In this document: piece after piece, positions 33,464-43,251 of the stretch
Layout of the letters: every line of letters starts with the position of its first letter
How positions within the stretch are numbered: the stretch's first letter is position 1
Origin: Vallitalea sp.
GTDB taxonomy: Bacteria > Bacillota > Clostridia > Lachnospirales > Vallitaleaceae
Direction of reading: 5' to 3'
DNA: 64,000 bases
Assembly (NCBI RefSeq): GCF_025211055.1
Contig: NZ_JAOARO010000088.1
Span: forward strand, 1 to 64,000
The notes under the pieces: generated by a model
Database searches by the model: none
The model's input: the letters and a program-made list of their open reading frames with translations, nothing else
What the model was told of the DNA's origin: nothing
Position numbers and translations under genes: made by a program

Positions 33464-36148
33464 ATGAACAATAAACTATCACCTATGATGCAGCAGTATA
33501 TGGATCTAAAGGAACAATATGAGGATTGTATATTATTTTTTAGATTAGGTGATTTCTATGAGATGTTTTTTGAAGATGCAAAATTAGCATCAAGAGAATT
33601 AGGAATTACATTGACAGGTAGAGATTGTGGACAAGCAGATAGGGCTCCTATGTGTGGTGTCCCTCATCATTCATCTGAAAACTATATAAATAAATTAATA
33701 AAAAAAGGTTATAAAGTAGCTATATGTGAACAAGTTGAAGATCCTAAACAAGCTAAGGGTATCGTTAAAAGAGATGTTGTGAGGATAGTAACTCCAGGTA
33801 CTAACCTCAATATGCAATCATTAGATGAATCGAAAAATAATTACTTAATGAGTATATTTGGTAATAAAGACAATTATGGAGTAGCTCTTGTAGATATTAC
33901 AACAGGAGATTTTCTTGTAACAGAAGTAAATGAAAAAAGAAAACTTGTAGATGAGATAGGAAAATTTGTTCCTACTGAAATAATCTGTAATAAAGATATT
34001 ATAGTTTGTAAAGATTTTATTAGAGAATTAAAGGATAGATTTCATGTATATATCAGTGAAGAAGAAGAATGGTATTTTGATTATGGTAGATGTGTTGGTA
34101 ATATAAAAGAGCAATTTGGAGTTGGCACTATAGATGGATTAGGGATAAAAGAATTTGGTCAAGGGGTATGCGCTGTTGGTTCATTATTAGAGTATCTATA
34201 TAAAACTCAAAAAAGTAATATATCCCATATAACTAAACTAACTCCATATCTTACTGATTCATATATGATGGTTGACTTATCATCAAAACGTAATCTGGAA
34301 TTAGTTGAAACATTACGTGAAAAAGAACGTAGAGGTTCTTTATTATGGGTCCTTGATAAAACTAAAACTGCAATGGGTTCCAGATTACTTAGGAAATGGA
34401 TTGAACAACCTTTATTATCAAAAACAAATATTGAAGATAGGCTTGATGGGGTTGAAGAATTAAAAAACAAACCTATCATAAGTGAAGAATTGAAAGAGTT
34501 TTTGAACCCTATATATGACTTGGAAAGACTTATGAGTAAAATAAGTCTGAAAACCGCTAATTGTAGAGATTTAATAGCTTTTAAGACCTCTTTAGAAATG
34601 CTTCCATTTATAAAGAAATTATTAAACGAATGTAATGCTGATTACATTACCAAGATAAAGAATACATTTGATGACTTAAGAGATATTTATGATTTAATAG
34701 ATAAAGGAATAATTAATGACCCTCCTATATCTGTAAAAGATGGAGGCATAATAAAAGAATCTTATCATCCACAAGTTGATAAACTTAGAGAAGCAGGTAC
34801 AAGAGGTAAGCAATGGATCGCTGAATTAGAAGCAAAAGAAAAAGAATTAACAGGTATTAAGAACCTTAAAATTAAATTCAATAAAGTATTTGGTTACTAT
34901 ATAGATGTAACAAAATCTTATCTGAATCTAGTGCCAGACAGATATGTAAGAAAACAGACACTAGCTAATTCAGAGAGATACATAACACCAGAATTAAAAG
35001 AAATGGAAAACACTATCATGGGAGCAGAAGAAAAAATAATTGCTCTTGAGTATGAATTATTTGTAGAACTAAGAAACAAAGTAGCAAAAGAAGTTGACCG
35101 AATCAAAGATACTGCTTATAAGGTAGCTATTCTTGATGTTATTACCTCACTAGCAGATATAGCTATAAAATATAATTATGTACGACCTGTTTTAAGTAAT
35201 GATGGTGCCATTGATATCAAAGATGGACGTCATCCTGTTGTGGAAAAAATGATGAACAATGAAATGTTCATAGCAAACGATACATATCTCAACAAAATGA
35301 ATAGTAGATTTTCTATTATCACTGGTCCAAATATGGCGGGAAAATCAACTTATATGAGGCAGGTTGCTCTTATAGTCTTAATGGCACAAATAGGTAGTTT
35401 TGTTCCAGCTAGTGAAGCTCATATTGGGATAGTAGATCGTATCTTCACTAGAGTAGGAGCTTCTGATGACTTGGCTTCTGGCCAAAGTACTTTTATGGTG
35501 GAAATGACAGAGGTAGCTAATATACTTAGAAATGCCACAAGCAATAGCTTGCTTATTCTTGACGAAATAGGTAGAGGTACAAGTACTTTTGATGGTCTTA
35601 GTATTGCATGGTCTGTTGTTGAGTACATAGTTAATAAAAAGAAAATCGGGGCCAAGACATTATTTGCCACTCATTATCATGAACTTACAGAATTAGAGGG
35701 CAAAGTTGATGGTGTACAGAATTATTGTATCTCTGTAAAAGAAAAAGGCGATGATATAATTTTCTTGCGTAAGATAATAAAAGGCAGCACAGAAGGTAGT
35801 TATGGTGTACAAGTAGCAAAACTTGCTGGTGTACCTTTGGATGTTATTGACAGAGCTAAGGTTCTATTATCTGAATTAAGTAATGCAGATATTGCCAAAA
35901 ATACTAAGATCGTGTGTAAAGATGCAGTTGAGGAAATAGCAACTGTGAAGGAAGAAGAAATAAATATTGAAGTTCAAATAGAGCAAGAAAAAGAAGAAAA
36001 AACAGAACCGGTACAATTAGGATTATTTGATGTAATGAGTAATTATAATGAACTAATTGATGACTTGAAAAATTTGAATATAGTAGAAATGACACCAATG
36101 GATGCATTGAATAAATTATATGAATTGCATAAAAAAGCCTTGACTTAG
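33464..36148 (+). CDS. mutS: DNA mismatch repair protein MutS
   Basis: Predicted 894 residues. It finds mismatches and small loops in DNA and recruits MutL. The N-terminal mismatch-binding domain has FFRLGDFYEMF (the Phe-x-Glu clamp), then connector, lever and clamp domains. The C-terminal ATPase has GPNMAGKSTYMRQ (Walker A), LLILDEIGRGTSTFDGL (Walker B and signature) and ATHYHELTEL. The C-terminal tail from residue 800 is Glu-rich and includes QLGLFD, a beta-clamp-like motif. mutL starts 14 bases downstream. Confidence 0.98.
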   Translation: MNNKLSPMMQQYMDLKEQYEDCILFFRLGDFYEMFFEDAKLASRELGITLTGRDCGQADRAPMCGVPHHSSENYINKLIKKGYKVAICEQVEDPKQAKGIVKRDVVRIVTPGTNLNMQSLDESKNNYLMSIFGNKDNYGVALVDITTGDFLVTEVNEKRKLVDEIGKFVPTEIICNKDIIVCKDFIRELKDRFHVYISEEEEWYFDYGRCVGNIKEQFGVGTIDGLGIKEFGQGVCAVGSLLEYLYKTQKSNISHITKLTPYLTDSYMMVDLSSKRNLELVETLREKERRGSLLWVLDKTKTAMGSRLLRKWIEQPLLSKTNIEDRLDGVEELKNKPIISEELKEFLNPIYDLERLMSKISLKTANCRDLIAFKTSLEMLPFIKKLLNECNADYITKIKNTFDDLRDIYDLIDKGIINDPPISVKDGGIIKESYHPQVDKLREAGTRGKQWIAELEAKEKELTGIKNLKIKFNKVFGYYIDVTKSYLNLVPDRYVRKQTLANSERYITPELKEMENTIMGAEEKIIALEYELFVELRNKVAKEVDRIKDTAYKVAILDVITSLADIAIKYNYVRPVLSNDGAIDIKDGRHPVVEKMMNNEMFIANDTYLNKMNSRFSIITGPNMAGKSTYMRQVALIVLMAQIGSFVPASEAHIGIVDRIFTRVGASDDLASGQSTFMVEMTEVANILRNATSNSLLILDEIGRGTSTFDGLSIAWSVVEYIVNKKKIGAKTLFATHYHELTELEGKVDGVQNYCISVKEKGDDIIFLRKIIKGSTEGSYGVQVAKLAGVPLDVIDRAKVLLSELSNADIAKNTKIVCKDAVEEIATVKEEEINIEVQIEQEKEEKTEPVQLGLFDVMSNYNELIDDLKNLNIVEMTPMDALNKLYELHKKALT

Positions 36149-36162
36149 AAGGGAGTGTCATC

Positions 36163-38160
36163 ATGTCTGAAATAAGATTGTTAGATCAAAATACTATTAA
36201 TAAAATAGCAGCAGGTGAAGTAGTAGAAAGACCTTCTTCGGTTGTAAAGGAGTTGGTTGAGAATTCTATTGATGCTGGTGCAAGTGCTATAACAATTGAA
36301 ATAAAAGAAGGTGGAATATCTTTTATCCGTATTACAGATAATGGTAAAGGAATCTCAAAAGAAGATATTCAGACTGCATTTATTAGACATTCAACTAGTA
36401 AAATCAAATCTATTGAGGATTTAATAACTGTATCATCTTTGGGATTCAGAGGCGAAGCACTTGCTAGTATAGCAGCAGTATCCCAAGTTGAAGTTATAAC
36501 TAAGACATATGATGATATAACAGGCATAAGATACGTAATAGAAGGCGGTAGGGAAGTAAGTAAGGAAGAAATAGGATGCCCTGAAGGTACAACCATAATT
36601 ATTAAGAATCTGTTTTATAATACTCCTGCTAGGCGAAAATTCCTGAAAAAGCCTGCAACAGAGGGAGCATATATTAGTGAGTTCATTAATAAACTAGCTC
36701 TTGGTAACATAAGTATATCTTTTAAATTTATATATAATAATACTATAAAATTGCATACTTCTGGAAATAATGTTCTTAAGGATTGTATTTTCAATATCTA
36801 TGGTAAAGAAATAGTTAAAAATAGCGTTCCAATAGAAATTGATAATGACGAATTCAAAATTAAAGGTTTCATTGGAAAACCAAAGATAAGCAGAGCAATC
36901 AGGAATTATGAAAATTATTATATAAATGGTCGTTATATAAAAAGTAAAATCATTATGAAAGCTATAGAAGAAGGTTATAAAACTAAATTAACCGTCCATA
37001 GATTTCCATATACAGCATTCTATATAACGATAAATCCGGAATTGATTGATGTAAATGTTCATCCAACAAAGATGGAGGTTAGATTCCACAATGAATCCAT
37101 TATCTATGAAGCAATTAAAAGTGGTATTTACGAAGCACTAAGAAAAGTAGACCTTATTCCAGAGGTATCATTGAACAATGGACAAAGAGAAATAAAAAAA
37201 GACAATATCAAGATAAATACTGCTATTCCAGAACCTTTTGAAAAAAATAGATTGAACGAAATGAAAAAACATTTCATAAAAGAGAATATTAATCTTTATG
37301 AGCCTAATAGCAGTAGTCTAATAAATACTTTCAGAAAAAACTCTGAAATAACTAATAAAATAGTATGTCATGATATAAATAACCAGAAACAAGTTGATAA
37401 ACATCTGATAGATAATAAATCAAATCAGCAACCTAAAGTTATTATTGATGAGAGTATAAAAAAAGTAACAGATGAATCAACGATTGTACCTGATAAAAAA
37501 CACAATGAATTATCAGCAAAACCCAAATATGTTGCTGAACAAGCATTGTTATTCGAGGATAAGAGTGTTGATGCTAAAACTGTCAAGAACTATAAGATAA
37601 TAGGTCAACTATTTAATACTTATTGGATTGTAGAACTGGATAACAAATTCTATATTATTGACCAACATGCAGCTCACGAAAGAGTGTTGTATGAGCGTTT
37701 AATGAATAAACTTGAAAATTCAGACATAATGTCTCAAGGTCTATTGCAGCCTATAATTATTCATGTCTCTATAAGAGAAAAACAATTAATAGAGGATTAT
37801 AGACAATTATTTATAGACTTAGGTTTTGAAATAGAAGAATTCGGTAAAGATGCTTTTGCAATAAGAAGCGTACCTTATATATTTAATAAGTCCTTAAGTT
37901 CTAATCAGTTTATTGAGATATTAGATAGTCTTAATGAGCATTATGATCCTGATAAATACAATGTAGTAAGAAATGATATAGCAACTATGGCATGTAAAGC
38001 AGCTGTAAAAGCTCATGATAAATTATCGGTTCTTGAATATGAAAAATTATTTGATGAGCTACTTGAGATAGAAAATCCTTTTACATGTCCCCACGGTAGA
38101 CCAACTATCATTTCTATGACAAAATATGAACTAGAAAAGAAATTCAAGAGAATACAGTAA
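36163..38160 (+). CDS. mutL: DNA mismatch repair protein MutL
   Basis: Predicted 665 residues. The N-terminal GHKL ATPase has ELVENSIDAGA, ITDNGKGI and GFRGEALASIAA. A linker of roughly 335-460 is variable and Asn/Lys-rich. The C-terminal domain carries the endonuclease motif DQHAAHERVLYERL, ACKAAVKAHD and CPHGRP, so this is a nicking MutL as in bacteria without MutH. It starts 14 bases after mutS and ends seven bases before the miaA GTG codon; RBS AAGGGAG. Confidence 0.98.
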   Translation: MSEIRLLDQNTINKIAAGEVVERPSSVVKELVENSIDAGASAITIEIKEGGISFIRITDNGKGISKEDIQTAFIRHSTSKIKSIEDLITVSSLGFRGEALASIAAVSQVEVITKTYDDITGIRYVIEGGREVSKEEIGCPEGTTIIIKNLFYNTPARRKFLKKPATEGAYISEFINKLALGNISISFKFIYNNTIKLHTSGNNVLKDCIFNIYGKEIVKNSVPIEIDNDEFKIKGFIGKPKISRAIRNYENYYINGRYIKSKIIMKAIEEGYKTKLTVHRFPYTAFYITINPELIDVNVHPTKMEVRFHNESIIYEAIKSGIYEALRKVDLIPEVSLNNGQREIKKDNIKINTAIPEPFEKNRLNEMKKHFIKENINLYEPNSSSLINTFRKNSEITNKIVCHDINNQKQVDKHLIDNKSNQQPKVIIDESIKKVTDESTIVPDKKHNELSAKPKYVAEQALLFEDKSVDAKTVKNYKIIGQLFNTYWIVELDNKFYIIDQHAAHERVLYERLMNKLENSDIMSQGLLQPIIIHVSIREKQLIEDYRQLFIDLGFEIEEFGKDAFAIRSVPYIFNKSLSSNQFIEILDSLNEHYDPDKYNVVRNDIATMACKAAVKAHDKLSVLEYEKLFDELLEIENPFTCPHGRPTIISMTKYELEKKFKRIQ

Positions 38161-38175
38161 TTAGGAGTGGATATA

Positions 38176-39120
38176 TTGAGAAAACCTTTAATTATTATAG
38201 CCGGACCTACAGCAGTTGGTAAGACTAGTTTATCGGTTAAACTGGCAAAGGAAATAGGTGGTGAAATAATCTCTGCTGATTCTATGCAAGTTTATAAGTA
38301 TATGGACATAGGAACTGCAAAAGTCACAAAAGAAGAAACACAGGGTATTAAACACCATTTAATAGATGTACTTGAACCTGACGAGGAATTTAATATAAAT
38401 ATTTTCCAAAATTCAGCTAAGAAAAGTATAGAAGAAATTACACAAAATAAAAAAAATCCTATCATGGTGGGTGGAACAGGTTTCTATATACAATCAATCA
38501 TATATGACATTGATTTTGAAAATACTCGCAAAGATAATTCATATAGGGAGGAACTTCAAAAAGAAGCAGCTCTATCAGGTAATGAATATGTACATGATAA
38601 ACTAAAAGATATTGATCTTGTATCTTACAATAAGATTCATCCTAATAACTTAAAAAGAGTTATTAGAGCTTTGGAATATTATAAAGAAACTGGTAAACCA
38701 ATATCATTGCATAATGAAATAGAATCACAGAAAGAATCTCCTTATAACCTTCTCTTTTATGTTCTTGGTATGGATAGAGAGTTATTATATGAAAGAATTG
38801 ATAGAAGAGTAGATATAATGATTGAACAAGGATTAGTAGAAGAAGTCCAGAAATTAAAAGAAATGGGATATAGCAAAGATTTAGTATCTATGAAAGGATT
38901 AGGATATAAAGAAATCTATGGATATCTTAATGGTGAATATGACCTAGATAGAGCAATCTACATCCTCAAACGTGATACCAGACATTTTGCAAAACGTCAA
39001 ATTACGTGGTTTAAGAGAGAAAAAAATGTAAGATGGTTGAATGTAGATGATTACAATATGAATTCAGAATTAATTTTAAATAAAATGTTAAAAGATATTG
39101 AAGAATTAGGAATTATATAA
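38176..39120 (+). CDS. miaA: tRNA dimethylallyltransferase
   Basis: Predicted 314 residues from TTG 38176, eight bases after GGAG; the in-frame GTG 38167 overlaps that site. It transfers the dimethylallyl group to A37 of tRNAs, the substrate of MiaB in the same block. P-loop IAGPTAVGKTSLSVKLA, catalytic SADSMQVYKYMDIGTAK, GGTGFYIQSI, and the C-terminal MGYSKDLVSMKGLGYKEI segment. Confidence 0.97.
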   Translation: MRKPLIIIAGPTAVGKTSLSVKLAKEIGGEIISADSMQVYKYMDIGTAKVTKEETQGIKHHLIDVLEPDEEFNINIFQNSAKKSIEEITQNKKNPIMVGGTGFYIQSIIYDIDFENTRKDNSYREELQKEAALSGNEYVHDKLKDIDLVSYNKIHPNNLKRVIRALEYYKETGKPISLHNEIESQKESPYNLLFYVLGMDRELLYERIDRRVDIMIEQGLVEEVQKLKEMGYSKDLVSMKGLGYKEIYGYLNGEYDLDRAIYILKRDTRHFAKRQITWFKREKNVRWLNVDDYNMNSELILNKMLKDIEELGII

Positions 39121-39260
39121 TACAATAGTAAGTGAGATGAAATAATTACCAAATACTAAAGATGTTAAATTATACAAATTAATTATTCTAATTAATAAAA
39201 AGTAATAAAATGTATTATATATATAATTTAAAAATACGATATTAATGGGGGCGAGTTATA

Positions 39261-39488
39261 ATGAGTAAACCAATTAATTTACAAGATTTATTTCTAAATC
39301 AAGTAAGAAAAGACAAAACAACTGTAGTAGTATATTTGACAAATGGATTTCAACTAAAAGGACTTGTAAAAGGATTTGATAACTTTATAGTAATTCTTGA
39401 GACAGAAGGTAAACAACAAATGATATACAAACACGCAATATCAACTGTTATTCCTTCTAGAGAAGTATCCTTAGCCGTTGAAGAATAA
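39261..39488 (+). CDS. hfq: RNA chaperone Hfq
   Basis: Predicted 75 residues, the core Sm-fold size without a long C-terminal tail. Sm1 region [20 protein letters not shown], Sm2 motif [10 protein letters not shown]. It forms hexamers that pair small RNAs with messages or bind A-rich RNA; in Firmicutes its role is often limited. It has its own 140-base upstream gap after miaA and RBS GGGGGCG, and the stop lies 14 bases before the next gene, so the two are likely cotranscribed. Confidence 0.97.
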   Translation: MSKPINLQDLFLNQVRKDKTTVVVYLTNGFQLKGLVKGFDNFIVILETEGKQQMIYKHAISTVIPSREVSLAVEE

Positions 39489-39502
39489 AGAGGTATAGAT
39501 AA

Positions 39503-40792
39503 ATGACTGATTTTTTACAGAAGATGTATCAGAAGCAAAATATCTCAGAAGAAGTTTATAACTATTGTAGTGAGATTGAAAAGAATTTAATAGATAGATT
39601 TAATCATGTTGATGAAATTGCTGAATATAATCAATTGAAAGTACTCTCTGCTATGCGAGAGAATAGAGTTAGTGATGTACATTTTGCTGCAACAACTGGA
39701 TATGGTTATAATGATCTTGGGAGAGATACATTAGAAAGTGTATATGCTTCTGTATTTAATGCAGAAGCTGCTTTAGTACGTCCACAATTAATTTCTGGTA
39801 CTCATGCACTAACTATAGCACTTTCTGCTAATCTAAGACCAGGTGATGAGATATTGTCTCCTGTTGGTAAACCTTATGACACTCTTGAAGAAGTTATTGG
39901 CATAAGAGAAACAAATGGCTCTCTAAAAGAGTATGGTATTACTTACAGGCAAGTAGATATGTTAGAAGATGGAAGTATTGATTATGAAGGAATAAAGAAA
40001 GCTATAAATGATAATACAAAGCTTATCAGTATACAAAGGTCTAAAGGTTACGATACTAGACCAACCTTATCAGTTAATACAATAGGTGAGATTATCTCTT
40101 TTGTAAAGAGTATAAATAGTGATCTTATTTGTATGGTTGACAATTGCTATGGTGAGTTCGTTGAGAAAATTGAGCCTACAGATCTAGGAGCAGATATGAT
40201 AGTTGGTTCTTTAATCAAGAATCCAGGAGGTGGACTTGCACCTATTGGAGGTTATATTGTTGGTAAAGAAACTTGTATTGAAAATTGTGCTGTTAGATTA
40301 ACTGCACCGGGACTTGGAAAAGAAATAGGAGCAACACTTGGTCTTAATCAACAATTTTTTCAAGGATTATTTATGTCACCACAAATAGTAGCAGGGGCTT
40401 TAAAGGGAGCAATATTCGCAGCTAATGTTTTTGAAAAGCTTGGATATGAAGTGATACCTAATTCAACAGAGAGTAGACATGATATTATTCAAGCTGTCAA
40501 TTTAGGTTCACCAGAAGCTATTATTGCCTTTTGTCAGGGAATTCAAGCGGCAGCGCCTGTAGATAGTTTTGTAACACCTGAACCATGGGATATGCCAGGT
40601 TATGATTCAGAAGTAATAATGGCAGCTGGAGCATTTGTACAAGGCTCTTCTATAGAGTTAAGTGCCGATGCACCTATAAAACCACCTTATACAGTGTTTT
40701 TTCAAGGAGGTTTATCATGGCATCATGGGAAATTCGGTATAATGACAGCGCTTCAAAAAATGATAGATAATAACAGTATTACATTAAAGTAA
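39503..40792 (+). CDS. ynbB: PLP-dependent methionine gamma-lyase-like / aluminum-resistance family protein
   Basis: Predicted 429 residues, a Cys/Met metabolism type I aminotransferase-fold enzyme. Motifs: TTGYGYNDLGRDTLE, VRPQLISGTHAL, CMVDNCYGEF, and SLIKNPGGGLAPIGGY, in which the Lys would hold PLP. It ends with PYTVFFQGGLSWHHGKFG. The family follows hfq in many Firmicutes (B. subtilis ynbB). The annotation 'aluminum resistance' is historical; the true substrate is uncertain, probably a sulfur amino acid. The terminator at 40810 closes the block. Confidence 0.88.
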   Translation: MTDFLQKMYQKQNISEEVYNYCSEIEKNLIDRFNHVDEIAEYNQLKVLSAMRENRVSDVHFAATTGYGYNDLGRDTLESVYASVFNAEAALVRPQLISGTHALTIALSANLRPGDEILSPVGKPYDTLEEVIGIRETNGSLKEYGITYRQVDMLEDGSIDYEGIKKAINDNTKLISIQRSKGYDTRPTLSVNTIGEIISFVKSINSDLICMVDNCYGEFVEKIEPTDLGADMIVGSLIKNPGGGLAPIGGYIVGKETCIENCAVRLTAPGLGKEIGATLGLNQQFFQGLFMSPQIVAGALKGAIFAANVFEKLGYEVIPNSTESRHDIIQAVNLGSPEAIIAFCQGIQAAAPVDSFVTPEPWDMPGYDSEVIMAAGAFVQGSSIELSADAPIKPPYTVFFQGGLSWHHGKFGIMTALQKMIDNNSITLK

Positions 40793-40809
40793 CATAAACT
40801 TGACTCATG

Positions 40810-40888
40810 ACTTTTCAATTTTATTATATATTTTAGATTACAACTAAGTAGTCTTATTACATATTGAACGAATTGAAAAGTTTTTTTT
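40810..40888 (+). terminator. terminator with a long loop after ynbB
   Basis: ACTTTTCAATT (40810-40820) pairs with AATTGAAAAGT (40871-40881) around a 50-base loop, followed by seven more T. The stem and T-tract are strong but the loop is unusually long. Confidence 0.65.
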
Positions 40889-40969
40889 AAAACAATAAAT
40901 ATGACATTGGGACGTTTCGTTTGACACATTATTAAAGAGTCTTAAAAATAATCAAATAGGATGAAAGCT

Positions 40970-41911
40970 ATGGCAAGAAAAATTGATACTAAGGTCAAAA
41001 TAAATAATGTAAAATTGATTATAGATAGAAAAGTGACTATAGAAGAAGTAGCTTATAAATTAGGTGTTAGTACTAATAATGTTCGTTATTGGTTAAAGGT
41101 ATATATGGAAAATCAAAAGAAGAAAAGAATGAGATTGATAGCAGGAATAGTAGTGTTACTAATTATTAGTATTCCAATCATTCTTTTTACAATATTCCAT
41201 AAAAAAGCGAAACCAGTGTCCGAAAATGTTGTACCAGACAAAGTAACAGAAGAAACTGAAAAACAAAATACAGATAAAAAATCTATCTACAACGGTATGG
41301 GAACAGTTTTTATTGATCCTGGTCATGGATTTTCTGATTCTGGTACAGAAGCACCTGATAAATTTGGATTCAAGTTAATAGAAAGTGAAGTTGTTTTAAA
41401 AATAGCTAAAAGGGTAGTTGAGATTCTTGAAGCTAATGATTATGATGTAGTAATGTCAAGAACTGAAAATTATGATGAAAAGCAAGAAGATAAGCTTTAT
41501 AAAATATCCTTAAATGAAAGAGTTAGATTAGCTAAAGAAAGTAAAGCTGATGTATTTATATCATTACATGTAAATGCTTATGAAGAATCTAATAACGTTA
41601 ATGGATATGATTTGTATTACTGTGAAAAAGATGATAAATATAATGAAGAAGTAGAAAAATTCGCTAATAAAATAACTGATAAGTTCATTAAGAAAACAGG
41701 AATAGAAAAAATAAGAGTACATAAGGAACCAAGAAGAAGTTCATATCAAGTGACTAGACAAACAACAATGCCATCTTTACTATTTGAAATGGGATATGCT
41801 ACCAATAAAAAAGATGCGAAAAGATTATTAGATAATGAATTTCTAGAAAATACAGCAATGTCTATTGCAGAAGGAATCATGGGGTATTTAACTGAAATAT
41901 ACTCTATGTAA
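40970..41911 (+). CDS. membrane-anchored N-acetylmuramoyl-L-alanine amidase with cytoplasmic HTH
   Basis: Predicted 313 residues from ATG 40970, eight bases after AGGATG; ATG 40961 would add MKA. Residues 10-48 look like a helix-turn-helix (VKLIIDRKVTIEEVAYKLGV then STNNVRYWLKVY). Residues 52-75 are one transmembrane helix, with basic residues on the N-terminal side, so the HTH faces the cytoplasm. A linker of about 30 residues leads to an Amidase_3 domain with zinc ligands in DPGHGFSD, IESEVVLKIA and SLHVNA, and the catalytic Glu in LLFEMGYATN. The enzyme cuts the amide bond between MurNAc and L-Ala. The fusion could link wall cutting to DNA or chromatin position. Confidence 0.85.
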   Translation: MARKIDTKVKINNVKLIIDRKVTIEEVAYKLGVSTNNVRYWLKVYMENQKKKRMRLIAGIVVLLIISIPIILFTIFHKKAKPVSENVVPDKVTEETEKQNTDKKSIYNGMGTVFIDPGHGFSDSGTEAPDKFGFKLIESEVVLKIAKRVVEILEANDYDVVMSRTENYDEKQEDKLYKISLNERVRLAKESKADVFISLHVNAYEESNNVNGYDLYYCEKDDKYNEEVEKFANKITDKFIKKTGIEKIRVHKEPRRSSYQVTRQTTMPSLLFEMGYATNKKDAKRLLDNEFLENTAMSIAEGIMGYLTEIYSM

Positions 41912-41954
41912 ATTATATAATTTAACAAGAATATTACTGGTATAATATATACAT

Positions 41955-42024
41955 AAAACAAGGATGACTTTAAAAACAAGCGATATATTTCGTTGATTCT
42001 TATAAAGGTTATCCTTGTTTTTTT
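41955..42024 (+). terminator. terminator after the amidase gene
   Basis: AAAACAAGGAT (41955-41965) pairs with ATCCTTGTTTT (42011-42021), with extra inner pairing (GACTTTA with TAAAGGT, partial), and a T-tract follows. Confidence 0.85.
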
Positions 42025-42251
42025 GTAACAAAATCTTAATCATAATTTAATGGTATTTATGTAAAATCTTAATTTAATTACTGTAGAATTTAAGATGATT
42101 TGTTATAAAAATAGCCGAAATAAGCATTTATTTAGTATAAACAATATATAGATTATAAAATCAAATGACAATTATAAAATTATGTATTTATTAACGATAC
42201 TTTTGTAAATATATACATTTGAAGGCGGTATATTAGAAAGAAGGTAAAAAA
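42025..42251. other. leader of the MoxR cluster with direct repeats
   Basis: AAATCTTAAT occurs at 42031-42040 and AAAATCTTAAT at 42063-42073, about three helical turns apart, which suits a regulator bound to one DNA face. No consensus promoter can be chosen. AGAAAGAAGG precedes the moxR start. Confidence 0.4.
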
Positions 42252-43235
42252 ATGGAAATTAATGAAAGTACCATAAAGGATTGTAAACTTAAGGTACATA
42301 ATGTTGAAAAAGAAATAGCTAAAGGAATAATCGGACAGGAAAATATCATTAGACAAGTTCTTCTAGGAGTTTTGACAGGTGGAAATATTTTGTTGGAGGG
42401 TGTACCAGGGCTTGGGAAAACACAACTTGTCAAGACTTTAGCTAAGGTTATGGAACTATCATTTTCAAGAATTCAATTTACACCTGATTTGATGCCAGCT
42501 GATGTTGTTGGTACTAATATGTATGTTGAAGATAATCATGGAAAAGGACATTTTGAATATCAAAAAGGACCTGTATTCGCTAATTTATTATTAGCTGATG
42601 AAATTAACAGGGCAACTCCAAAGACTCAATCAGCTATGTTAGAGGCAATGCAGGAGATGACAGTAACAGTTGGTAACAATACTTATGAATTACCACAGCC
42701 GTTTATGGTACTTGCAACACAAAATCCAATTGAGATGGAAGGGACTTATCCTTTGCCAGAAGCACAATTAGATAGATTCATGTTCAAAGTATTAGTAGAA
42801 TTTCCTAATTTAGACGAATTATCCAGAATAATGGATTTAACTGTAGACTGTATTGGTAATGAACCAGAGAAAATAATATCAAGTAGTGATATACTTAATA
42901 TGAGAAAAATAATAAATAATATACCTATTGCGAAATATGTTAAAGAGTATGCATTAAGATTAGTAGTAGCAACACATAGTGAATTACCAGATACACCTGA
43001 AATAGCAAGGAAGTATCTTAAATATGGAGCAAGTCCACGTGCAGCACAAGCTATTCTAAAATCAGCTAAAGCAAATGCGCTACTTGAAGGAAGGTACAAT
43101 GTATCTTTTGACGATATTAATTATGTTGCTCTTCCTTGTCTTAGACATCGTATTTTCTTGAACTTTGAAGCAATCAGTGATGGAATTAATAACGATGAGT
43201 TTATTAAAATGTTGATTAATGAAATAAAAGCTTAG
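42252..43235 (+). CDS. MoxR-family AAA+ ATPase
   Basis: Predicted 327 residues, first gene of the cluster. Walker A GVPGLGKTQLVKTLA (about residues 48-62), Walker B LLLADEINRATPKTQSAML, sensor 1 LATQNPIEMEGTYPLPEAQ and sensor 2 ASPRAAQAILKS. MoxR ATPases act as chaperones that load metals or assemble complexes, working with vWA-domain partners such as the ones encoded next. RBS AAGAAGG before ATG 42252. DUF58 follows 16 bases later. Confidence 0.95.
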   Translation: MEINESTIKDCKLKVHNVEKEIAKGIIGQENIIRQVLLGVLTGGNILLEGVPGLGKTQLVKTLAKVMELSFSRIQFTPDLMPADVVGTNMYVEDNHGKGHFEYQKGPVFANLLLADEINRATPKTQSAMLEAMQEMTVTVGNNTYELPQPFMVLATQNPIEMEGTYPLPEAQLDRFMFKVLVEFPNLDELSRIMDLTVDCIGNEPEKIISSSDILNMRKIINNIPIAKYVKEYALRLVVATHSELPDTPEIARKYLKYGASPRAAQAILKSAKANALLEGRYNVSFDDINYVALPCLRHRIFLNFEAISDGINNDEFIKMLINEIKA

Positions 43236-43251
43236 AAAGCTGAGGAGTATT

